Source: Planctomycetota bacterium
GTDB lineage: Bacteria; Planctomycetota; Planctomycetia; Pirellulales; Lacipirellulaceae
Length of the DNA stretch: 5,705 bases
Direction of reading: 5' to 3'
NCBI GenBank assembly: GCA_022614705.1
Contig: JAKEIB010000264.1
Coordinates: forward strand, 1 to 5,705
The notes beneath the pieces were generated by a model. The model did not search any database. It worked only from the letters and a program-made list of their open reading frames with translations, and was not told where the DNA came from. This document shows, piece after piece, positions 1-5,121 of the stretch; positions within the stretch are counted from its first letter, which is position 1; every line of letters starts with the position of its first letter. A program made the translations under genes and the position numbers.

Positions 1-2
1 CG

Positions 3-980
3 GAACGGAAGATGGTGTTCCTGTTCAACAATCGCGACGACCTGGCCGACTATCCGCTCGTGAAGATGCACGACCGCGTGATCGAGAGCCGCGACGGCTT
101 GAACCTCGTGAGTTACCTGTCGCTGCCGCCTGGCACCGATCCCGATAACGACGGCATTCCGAATGAGCCGGTGCCGCTGATCCTCGACGTTCACGGCGGA
201 CCGTGGGCCCGCGACGGCTGGGGCCTCAACTCGACTCACCAGTGGCTGGCCAATCGCGGCTACGCCGTGCTCAGCGTGAATTACCGGGGCTCCACCGGCT
301 TTGGCAAGGAATTCATCAACGCGGCGAATGGCGAATGGTCCGGCAAGATGCACGACGATCTCATCGATGCCGTGAACTGGGCTGTTGACCAGAAGATCGC
401 GCAGCGTGACAAAATTGCCATCATGGGCGGCAGCTACGGCGGCTATGCGACGCTCGTCGGTCTCACCTACACGCCAGAGGTGTTCGCCTGCGGGGTCGAT
501 ATCGTCGGTCCGTCGAGCCTCGTCACGCTGCTCGAGAACGTGCCCGAGTATTGGATGCCGTTCATGCCGGTGATGAAGGTCCGCGTCGGCGACGTCGACA
601 CGGAAGAAGGTCGCGGCGAACTCTTGAAGCGCTCGCCGCTCACGCTAGTGGACAAGATCAAGAAGCCGCTGCTGATCGCGCAAGGGGCGAACGACCCGCG
701 CGTGAAGCAATTGGAGGCCGATCAGATCGTTAAGGCGATGACCGACAAGAACATCCCCGTGACGTACGTATTATTCCCCGATGAGGGCCACGGCTTCCAT
801 CGCCCGGAGAACAATAAGTCGTTCAACGCCGTGACCGAGGCGTTCCTCGCCGAACAACTCGGCGGCCGTTTCGAGCCGGTCGGTAGCGATTTTGAAGGCG
901 CGACGATTACGGTCCCGACCGGCGCCGCGAACGTCCCTGGACTTCAGCAGGCGCTGAGCGAAATGAAGAAGAGCGAGTAG
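3..980 (+). CDS. S9 family (prolyl oligopeptidase-type) peptidase, 5'-truncated by the window
   Basis: The frame is open to the left edge (codons before the ATG at 12 read E-R-K), so the true start and the N-terminal beta-propeller expected of the family lie outside the window. The visible part is a complete alpha/beta-hydrolase catalytic domain. Numbered from the ATG at 12, it has an oxyanion-side VHGGPW motif (60-65), the nucleophile elbow GGSYGG with Ser141, Asp228 in GANDPR and His260 in DEGHGF, in the order and spacing of S9 serine peptidases. By family knowledge these enzymes hydrolyse peptides, often with dipeptidyl- or acylaminoacyl-peptidase activity; the exact substrate cannot be read here. 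An acidic DxDxDG insert (D43, D45, D47) precedes the HGG strand. A tail of about 35 residues follows the domain. The gene ends in TAG, followed by a hairpin. The family is sure; cellular location is unknown because any signal peptide is outside the window. Confidence 0.93.
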   Translation, partial: ERKMVFLFNNRDDLADYPLVKMHDRVIESRDGLNLVSYLSLPPGTDPDNDGIPNEPVPLILDVHGGPWARDGWGLNSTHQWLANRGYAVLSVNYRGSTGFGKEFINAANGEWSGKMHDDLIDAVNWAVDQKIAQRDKIAIMGGSYGGYATLVGLTYTPEVFACGVDIVGPSSLVTLLENVPEYWMPFMPVMKVRVGDVDTEEGRGELLKRSPLTLVDKIKKPLLIAQGANDPRVKQLEADQIVKAMTDKNIPVTYVLFPDEGHGFHRPENNKSFNAVTEAFLAEQLGGRFEPVGSDFEGATITVPTGAANVPGLQQALSEMKKSE

Positions 981-986
981 CACAAA

Positions 987-1021
987 CGTTTGCGGCTTAG
1001 CGGTACGCTAAGCCGCAAGCG
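987..1021 (+). terminator. Strong 16-bp hairpin after the S9 peptidase gene; possible terminator or dispersed palindrome
   Basis: Positions 987-1002 pair with 1006-1021 over 16 bp (15 Watson-Crick, one G-U) around a GTA loop. It begins 6 nt after the peptidase stop and ends 11 nt before the miaE start. There is no T-tract after the stem, so it is not a classical intrinsic terminator. It may block 3' exonucleases, attenuate read-through into miaE, or be a copy of an interspersed palindrome. The fold is seen directly; the role is inferred. Confidence 0.5.
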
Positions 1022-1032
1022 GCGACTCTCTG

Positions 1033-1608
1033 ATGCTCCACCTCAAATGCGAAACGCCGCGGCGCTGGCTCGCCCAGGTTGACTCCGACCTGCCGTCGAT
1101 CCTGATCGATCACGCCCACTGCGAAAAGAAGGCGGCCGGCACGGCGCTCAATCTCATCTTCGCGTATGTCGAGAACATCGACCTGTGCCGCGCGATGAGC
1201 GAGATCGTGAACGAAGAGCTCGAGCACTTCCACATGGTGCTCGACCTGCTGGCCCGGCGCGGCATCCGCTTTCGCCGGCTCACGCCCTCCAGCTACGGCC
1301 GCGAATTGAACGATCTCGTGCGGAAGCTAGAGCCGCAGCGGGTTGTCGATCGGCTGCTCGTGGCCGGGTTAATCGAGGCCCGTTCGTGTGAACGGTTCCA
1401 CGTGCTGGCCCAGCACGTGAAAGACGCCGAGCTGGCCGAATTTTATGGGTCGCTGTTCGAATCCGAAGCGCGGCACCACACGACGTACACGCGCCTGGCA
1501 AAAGACTTCGCACCAGAATCCGTCGTCATGACTCGCCTCGACGAACTCGCCTCGCTGGAAGCCGAGATCATCACTCGCGGCGAAGCGCGGCCGCGTATGC
1601 ATAGCTGA
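1033..1608 (+). CDS. miaE: tRNA-(ms2io6A)-hydroxylase, MiaE family
   Basis: This is a 191-residue protein of the usual MiaE length with a ferritin-like four-helix diiron core. The candidate iron ligands are E31 (in HCEKKAAG), E62 and H65 (EELEH, an ExxH pair), E115 (GLIEAR) and E145/H148 (ESEARHH, the second ExxH). DHAHCEKKAA and LIEARSCERF are family signatures that I recognise. MiaE is an O2-dependent non-haem diiron enzyme of the cytosol that hydroxylates the isopentenyl group of ms2i6A at position 37 of tRNAs reading UNN codons, so the genome should also encode MiaA and MiaB. The ATG at 1033 gives the expected N-terminus (MLHLK...RWL). No Shine-Dalgarno sequence is visible before it, and a strong hairpin ends 11 nt upstream. 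It is not obviously in an operon: the upstream peptidase is separated by that hairpin and the downstream gene is convergent. Confidence 0.93.
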   Translation: MLHLKCETPRRWLAQVDSDLPSILIDHAHCEKKAAGTALNLIFAYVENIDLCRAMSEIVNEELEHFHMVLDLLARRGIRFRRLTPSSYGRELNDLVRKLEPQRVVDRLLVAGLIEARSCERFHVLAQHVKDAELAEFYGSLFESEARHHTTYTRLAKDFAPESVVMTRLDELASLEAEIITRGEARPRMHS

Positions 1609-1612
1609 AAGG

Positions 1613-1794
1613 ATTAACCACAGAGGACACAGAGGGCACGGAGCAAGGCAAAAACGTCTTATGCAAAATGACAAATGCAAGATATTCAATGCGGACGACC
1701 GACCCGACACTTTTCATTTTGGTCGCCACGGCAACAACATTTTGCATTTTGCAGTCTTCTCTTCTCTGTAACCTCTGTGTCCTCCGTGGTGAAT
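1613..1794. repeat. Nested inverted-repeat element filling the miaE/GNAT convergent gap
   Basis: The outer arms 1613-1635 and 1772-1794 are complementary at 21 of 23 positions (core ACCACAGAGGACACAGAGG). Inner arms 1662-1677 and 1738-1753 match at 14 of 16 (TGCAAAATG-type words). The centre, 1678-1737, shows no clear symmetry. The left arm begins 4 nt after the miaE stop and the right arm touches the first base of the GNAT stop codon. From memory, ACCACAGAGGACACAGAGG-type arms and TTTTGCATTTTGCA words recur between genes in planctomycetes and relatives and produce spurious HREHREHREG-like ORFs. It could act as a two-way terminator or be a non-autonomous mobile palindrome. No gene is present in this stretch. 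Confidence 0.8.
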
Positions 1795-2357
1795 CACCAG
1801 CCAGGACCTCGTAGGTCGATCTCTCCCGCCGGCCAGCCTGGCTTTGCCGGGTAACGCATGATGGCCGCGTCCCAAAACGGCCACGCTTTCGGATTGTCCG
1901 CGGTCGAATCGACGAATGGATTGTCGACTGCGATCGCGCCAAGCCGCTCGTAAAACGGCCTTACCGTCTCTTTCGTTTGAAACAGTGCGAACGGAAACGT
2001 GCCGCTGTCCACCAGCTCGAACGCCGCCCGCACCATCGCTTGCCCCAGATGCCGCCCGCGCACGGCCGGATCGGTGCATACCCGAGCGAGCGCCAGCACC
2101 GTCAAATCGCCGGCGTTTGTGCCGAGCGTCCGCGGCAGGGCGCTGGCATGCGCGATCACCCGGCCCGCCTCGCGAATAAAAAACGACCGCGGGTGCTGCG
2201 CCTCTGGCCCACCGTACGCTTTCGATCGCTGCAACTGATCGGCGGTGAGCGACTCGACTGTCCGCCCCGGCTTCGGCCAGATGGCGCACAAAAGTTCGGC
2301 CGCGGCCCGCGCATCGGCCTCGCTAATGGTCCGCAGGTCGATGGTTTCGATGTGCAT
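1794..2357 (-). CDS. GNAT family N-acetyltransferase
   Basis: This 187-residue protein fits a single GNAT domain. The acetyl-CoA-binding motif A lies at about residues 88-111: a hydrophobic strand (LALARVCTDP) and then RGRHLGQAM, matching the R/QxxGxG/A pyrophosphate loop in relaxed form (R100 to G105). FYERLG at 135-140 is the usual motif-B segment with the tyrosine near the acetyl-CoA sulfur. The N-terminal part (PKPGRTVESL to RSFFIREAGRVIAH) supplies the first strands. Such enzymes transfer acetyl from acetyl-CoA to an amine; the C-terminal pattern DAAIMRYP...GEIDLRGPGW gives no substrate that I can name with confidence. The ATG at 2355-2357 has a weak purine-rich GGAACGAG upstream. It is transcribed towards miaE and away from the SGNH gene, with a palindromic repeat just upstream. 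Confidence 0.83.
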   Translation of the reverse strand: MHIETIDLRTISEADARAAAELLCAIWPKPGRTVESLTADQLQRSKAYGGPEAQHPRSFFIREAGRVIAHASALPRTLGTNAGDLTVLALARVCTDPAVRGRHLGQAMVRAAFELVDSGTFPFALFQTKETVRPFYERLGAIAVDNPFVDSTADNPKAWPFWDAAIMRYPAKPGWPAGEIDLRGPGW

Positions 2358-2376
2358 GGATAAGCTCGTTCCAACG

Positions 2377-2435
2377 TGTCATTCCGAGGTCGCCGAGGAA
2401 TCTACGCGGACCCCTCGGCAGACATCGGGGTGACA
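2377..2435. repeat. Palindromic intergenic repeat of the TGTCATTCCGAG type
   Basis: The ends TGTCATTCCGA (2377-2387) and TCGGGGTGACA (2425-2435) pair over 11 positions as + strand RNA, two of them G-U. Inside, GCCGAGG (2392-2398) pairs perfectly with CCTCGGC (2413-2419) around a 14-nt loop, giving a two-stem cruciform-like fold. Read as protein it gives CHSEVAEES, close to the CHSERSEES peptide that I remember as a spurious ORF made by a widespread intergenic repeat in GC-rich environmental bacteria. It starts 20 bp upstream of the GNAT start and so lies in that gene's leader or promoter zone. Confidence 0.75.
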
Positions 2436-2440
2436 TCGGC

Positions 2441-2485
2441 TTGCGATTGGCTGGGCCCAGTCGTATCGTAATATCGCAGCCAATC
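2441..2485 (+). promoter_or_regulatory. Candidate promoter with overlapping dyad upstream of the SGNH hydrolase gene
   Basis: TTGCGA (2441-2446), a 17-bp spacer and TATCGT (2464-2469) each match 4 of 6 bases of the sigma-70 boxes; TAATAT at 2469-2474 is an alternative -10. A perfect 9-bp inverted repeat, GATTGGCTG (2445-2453) and CAGCCAATC (2477-2485), flanks the -10 region, and the 10-bp palindrome CTGGGCCCAG (2451-2460) sits in the spacer. This suggests an operator, or a leader hairpin if transcription starts further upstream. The repeats are seen; the promoter function is inferred. Confidence 0.4.
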
Positions 2486-2496
2486 CTGTCGAACGC

Positions 2497-2500
2497 GAGG
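2497..2500 (+). promoter_or_regulatory. Ribosome binding site that fixes the SGNH hydrolase start
   Basis: GAGG lies 8 nt before the ATG at 2509. It overlaps the GTG at 2500 that would be an alternative start in the same frame, so the ATG at 2509 is preferred. Confidence 0.6.
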
Positions 2501-2508
2501 TGATTACT

Positions 2509-3309
2509 ATGCCACAGCACGAGCCATCGAATCAATCGCAACCGAGCCGCCGCGGATTCATGATCGGCAGCGCGGCGATCACGGCCGCGGGGTTTGCCAC
2601 GTTTGGCGATGTCGATTCATTGTTCGCGGAAGCTACGTCCGACAGTTTGCCGACGGCCAAAACGCCGCTCATCGGCATGAACGAAATCGTGCTGTTTCAA
2701 GGCGATTCGATCACCGACGCCGGCCGCAGTCGCGAAGCGGCTAAGGATCCTAACTCGTTCAGTGCGATGGGCAAAGGCTATGCCTGGATGGCCGCGTCGC
2801 AGCTCTTGGTCGACTCGCCCGATGCCGGACTGCAGATTTTCAACCGCGGCATCAGCGGCGACAAGGTGTTTCAACTGGCCGACCGCTGGCAGGCCGATTG
2901 CCTCGACATCAAGCCGAATGTGCTAAGCATTCTGGTCGGAGTGAACGACTTTGCGCACGTGTTCAAGCACGGCTACGACGGCACCATTGAGAAGTACGAG
3001 AGCGATTATCATGCACTTATCCAGCGCACGAAGGAGGCGCTGCCGAACGTGAAGCTCATCCTCTGCGAGCCGTTCATATTGAAGGTGGGCCTCGTGGATG
3101 AGTCATGGGTCCCCGGCTTCGCCGAATACCGTGCTGCTGCGAAGCGCGTGGCCGAAAAGGCGCAGGCCGTCTTCGTGCCCTACCAAGAAATGTTCGACCG
3201 GGCCGTCAAATTCGCCCCACCCGAAGTCTGGGCCGCGGATGGCGTCCACCCGAGCACGTTCGGCGCCGCCCTCATGGCGCGGTGGTGGTTGAAAGCGGTT
3301 GGAGCGTAG
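2509..3309 (+). CDS. Tat-exported SGNH/GDSL-type hydrolase (esterase)
   Basis: This is a 266-residue protein from the ATG at 2509, chosen over the in-frame GTG at 2500 because of the GAGG ribosome site. The N-terminus has a twin-arginine signal: SRRGFM (R14, R15), a hydrophobic stretch to about residue 33, and a possible AEA cleavage site at 40-42. The mature part carries all four SGNH blocks: GDSITD with nucleophile Ser67, block II Gly114 in NRGISGDKV, block III Asn146 in GVND, and block V Asp244/His247 in DGVHPS. It therefore acts as a serine esterase outside the cytoplasmic membrane. By family analogy the substrate is probably an acetylated carbohydrate or another ester, but this is not readable from sequence. 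It has its own candidate promoter, stands alone on the + strand, and ends in TAG 12 nt before the end of the convergent HEPN gene. Confidence 0.9.
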   Translation: MPQHEPSNQSQPSRRGFMIGSAAITAAGFATFGDVDSLFAEATSDSLPTAKTPLIGMNEIVLFQGDSITDAGRSREAAKDPNSFSAMGKGYAWMAASQLLVDSPDAGLQIFNRGISGDKVFQLADRWQADCLDIKPNVLSILVGVNDFAHVFKHGYDGTIEKYESDYHALIQRTKEALPNVKLILCEPFILKVGLVDESWVPGFAEYRAAAKRVAEKAQAVFVPYQEMFDRAVKFAPPEVWAADGVHPSTFGAALMARWWLKAVGA

Positions 3310-3321
3310 CGAATTCAAATG

Positions 3322-3768
3322 TTAAGCGTAATGTGAGTGGTGCTGTTGAATCCACTCTTGCACGATAGTACGAAATCCGTTGGCACGTTCGACCAACTCT
3401 TTAGCTTCGGCGTCGGACGTAAGTCCGGCGCGATCGTAGTTCACCTGGTTGCGTTTTTGTCGGCAAGTGTCGAAGTAGTCGATTAGTTCCTACTGCTCCT
3501 GGCCAAGGATTAGGCCCGCGGCTTCAAACGTAGTTGCGTGGTGCCCCGTCTTGGACGTAGCGACGCGGTAGCCTTCGCAAGCCAGCACCATTTTCGCCAA
3601 CTGTTGCACCGCGTTGTAAGCCACCGCGAACCGCCGATCGGAAGATAAGCCGGTAATCGCAGCATCCTTGAGATCGCGATCCACAACCGCGCGCAGCTCA
3701 TCCAGTTCGCCGCGGCTTGTTTCGTGGCGGTGTAGTCGTCTCGACCGCAAAAGTCTTTGCAAACTCAC
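3322..3768 (-). pseudogene. HEPN-domain protein (toxin class) interrupted by an in-frame amber codon
   Basis: Reading starts at a GTG (3766-3768) with a GGGGGA stretch 5 nt upstream and gives MSLQRLLRSRRLHRHETS. It runs 92 codons to a TAG at 3490-3492, then continues in the same frame for 55 codons to TAA at 3322-3324. The whole frame is 148 codons, the usual size of a one-domain HEPN protein. Recognisable segments before the stop are LSSDRRFAVAYNAVQQLAKMVL and GHHATTFEA; after it comes YFDTCRQKRNQVNYDRAG. The RNxxxY segment (R106, N107, Y111) replaces the canonical RNxxxH of HEPN ribonucleases and is lost in the 92-aa product, so the gene is probably inactive. Other TAG codons in the window end normal genes, which argues against recoding. 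From memory it resembles the SAV_6107-like HEPN group. The start overlaps the upstream nucleotidyltransferase gene by 71 nt, as expected for a translationally coupled HEPN/MNT pair. Confidence 0.8.
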
Positions 3769-4342
3769 GCGCGTCCCCCACCAAGAAGAGCTTGTCGCCC
3801 GCCACCACGCTGTGGACGAAATGCTGGCCGGCCCGCAATTTAGCCGCGAATTCCGCGCGCGGAAAGACCGTGGGATTCACCGGCCGTCCAAGCTTCTTTT
3901 CCGCGATCTTTATCGATCGCGCCAGTTCCGAGAGCTTTACGTCGCCGATCACGAGTAAGTCGACATCGCTCTCGGAGACTTCCTCACCGCGCGCGAGCGA
4001 GCCATAAATGAACGCCCACTCGATTCGCCGTGCGACTGCTGCTAGCGCGTGGCGAACGACGTCCGCCACGCCGACCGTTTTGGCAATCAACCCAGTCAAC
4101 TCTGGCAGCAGCGGGCAATCAGCATTCGGGCGATAGTACGTCCGATTGGCCTCCTGCCGCGTTTCCAAAATGCCGGCGTCGGCCAGTCGCGCTACTTCCC
4201 GCTGCAAACTGGACGGCGAGCGCTGGAGATAAACCGCCAGTTTACTCAAATACCACCAGCGTTCCGGCTGCATCAATGTCGCGGTCAGCACGTGCTGCCG
4301 GACAGCGGGAAACAAGGCATCGATTGAAGTAGACTTACGCAT
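3698..4342 (-). CDS. Winged-helix plus nucleotidyltransferase (MNT-type) protein, putative antitoxin and autoregulator
   Basis: This is a 214-residue two-domain protein. Residues about 6-72 look like an ArsR-type winged helix: WWYLSKLAVYLQRSPSSLQREVARLADAGILE, then the wing RQEANRTYYRPN. Residues about 105-195 form a minimal nucleotidyltransferase domain with GSLARGE (114-120) and SDVD (D126, D128), the GSx10DxD signature. The third acidic residue usual in active nucleotidyltransferases is not evident; the region has VNPTVF instead. By family knowledge, MNT proteins paired with HEPN toxins neutralise them by adding AMP to the toxin or by binding; here the winged helix also suggests DNA binding. 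The start has no ribosome site and lies at the end of a candidate promoter and inside a 36-bp dyad, consistent with leaderless, self-repressed expression. It is 33 nt downstream of the exonuclease gene and overlaps the HEPN gene by 71 nt. The extended basic C-terminus (NKPRRTG) lies in the overlap. Confidence 0.87.
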   Translation of the reverse strand: MRKSTSIDALFPAVRQHVLTATLMQPERWWYLSKLAVYLQRSPSSLQREVARLADAGILETRQEANRTYYRPNADCPLLPELTGLIAKTVGVADVVRHALAAVARRIEWAFIYGSLARGEEVSESDVDLLVIGDVKLSELARSIKIAEKKLGRPVNPTVFPRAEFAAKLRAGQHFVHSVVAGDKLFLVGDAREFAKTFAVETTTPPRNKPRRTG

Positions 4343-4371
4343 ATCACGTAAAGTATTACGTAAAATGCGTA
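4336..4371. promoter_or_regulatory. 36-bp imperfect dyad, candidate operator over the MNT promoter and start codon
   Basis: Folding around 4353/4354, 14 of 18 base pairs match. The outer half-sites TACGCAT (4336-4342) and ATGCGTA (4365-4371) are perfect, and the inner half-sites ACGTAA (4346-4351) and TTACGT (4356-4361) are perfect too. The four related TACG-containing words suggest two dimers of one regulator. The left arm includes the MNT start codon (complement of CAT at 4340-4342) and the centre covers the -10 box. The winged-helix domain encoded just downstream is the obvious candidate binder. The symmetry is seen; the binding is inferred. Confidence 0.6.
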
Positions 4372-4379
4372 GATGTCAA
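4350..4379 (-). promoter_or_regulatory. Candidate sigma-70 promoter for the MNT/HEPN genes, predicted leaderless
   Basis: On the minus strand a perfect -35 TTGACA (complement of 4374-4379) is followed by an 18-nt spacer and TACTTT (complement of 4350-4355), which keeps the key TA....T bases of the -10. Transcription would start near 4342-4344, at or within 2 nt of the ATG, leaving no room for a Shine-Dalgarno site. The -35 box contains the TGA stop of the exonuclease gene. TAATAC (4354-4359) is a poorer alternative -10 with a 14-nt spacer. Confidence 0.55.
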
Positions 4380-5089
4380 GTTTGAGCGAGCCAAGCAGAA
4401 TAGGAACTCCGTGGTATTGGATCCGACATCCACGAAGTATCCGGTAGCGGCAGCCGCATCGCTTGGTTTACGGACAGCCATCCCTTCGGCAGCGACATTG
4501 TCCCGATCTTCCCTCTACTTGTGATCCATTTGAACATGCGGCGTCTGTCGCACTCCACCGCAAGCGCTAAGGTCGTCCGAACGTCCTGCGCGACATAATT
4601 GATCACTTCATGATGCTGCCCCTTCAGCCACAGAGTCGGAGCGTCGCGACCATCGACGCTGCGAAGTTTACCTTGAACACCCATCCCTCTGGCAGCGTTC
4701 GCAAGGCTCACCGGAAATCCCTTCTCACAGACAACATGGAACATCATGTCGACGTGCCGGCTTGCTTGCGCCTTGCACTGATCCCACAGGTCAGATTCTT
4801 CGGCTAGGACGTCGTAGTCGAATGCTAAACCGTTCCAAGTAAGCGGTCTAAAGCCGTCGCCGACCCACGAATCGATAAAGTGAACGAATTCAACAATATC
4901 GCTGCGCGACATCTGCGGGAGCGGCGTACCATCCGTACCTTTGCTGTACCAGATGCGCGGCTCATCACAGGAACTTGACATCGAGGCGATGCATGAAATG
5001 CCAAGCGGTCGATGCGGTCGCCAATTGAATTCAGCGCCTGGAATGTCCTTAGCCGTCTCGATATCGAAAGCAACGTATTTTACGGCCAT
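4376..5089 (-). CDS. Predicted DEDDy 3'-5' exonuclease (RNase H-like, PolB-exonuclease-related)
   Basis: This 237-residue protein has the three exonuclease motifs of the DnaQ-like fold. ExoI is FDIET (D9, E11). ExoII is the NGLAFDYDVL segment (N86, F90, D91), preceded by the LTW strand, and HVDMMF (H112, D114) follows it. ExoIII is YVAQD (Y165, D169), which makes it the DEDDy rather than the DEDDh subtype. No polymerase domain follows, so it is a free-standing exonuclease acting on DNA or RNA 3' ends in the cytosol; it resembles the PolB-exonuclease-like predicted nucleases. The C-terminal 45 residues (after about 190) are outside the core and not recognised. The ATG at 5087-5089 has a purine-rich AAGGAAG about 12 nt upstream, slightly far. 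It lies 32 nt after the unknown gene and 33 nt before the MNT gene, all co-directional, so co-transcription is likely. Confidence 0.8.
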   Translation of the reverse strand: MAVKYVAFDIETAKDIPGAEFNWRPHRPLGISCIASMSSSCDEPRIWYSKGTDGTPLPQMSRSDIVEFVHFIDSWVGDGFRPLTWNGLAFDYDVLAEESDLWDQCKAQASRHVDMMFHVVCEKGFPVSLANAARGMGVQGKLRSVDGRDAPTLWLKGQHHEVINYVAQDVRTTLALAVECDRRRMFKWITSRGKIGTMSLPKGWLSVNQAMRLPLPDTSWMSDPIPRSSYSAWLAQT

Positions 5090-5121
5090 GTCGATGGATT
5101 GCTTCCTTTCAATGCACGTGG

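Noticed and set aside
1369..1710. Minus-strand 113-aa frame antisense to miaE
   Set aside because: It is antisense to a well-recognised gene, and its N-terminal part is repeat-derived (LAPCPLCPLWLI).
1571..1942. Minus-strand 123-aa reading frame across the miaE end, the repeat and the GNAT 3' end
   Set aside because: It is made of the nested intergenic repeat (SVSSVVNPF-type peptide) plus shadows of two real genes, with no domain of its own.
1714..2289. Minus-strand 191-aa frame overlapping the GNAT gene
   Set aside because: It is Arg/Gly/Ala-rich shadow coding in another frame of the same strand; the GNAT frame has clear family motifs.
2500..2508. GTG at 2500 as the start of the SGNH hydrolase
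   Set aside because: The GTG overlaps the GAGG ribosome site, which is correctly spaced for the ATG at 2509.
3335..3357. GAGTGG/CCACTC 6-bp hairpin as the SGNH terminator
   Set aside because: The stem is short, the loop is 11 nt, there is no T-tract, and it lies inside the HEPN coding frame.
3490..3492. TAG as a reassigned sense codon
   Set aside because: TAG is the plausible terminal stop of three other genes in the window, and no suppressor or recoding element is visible.
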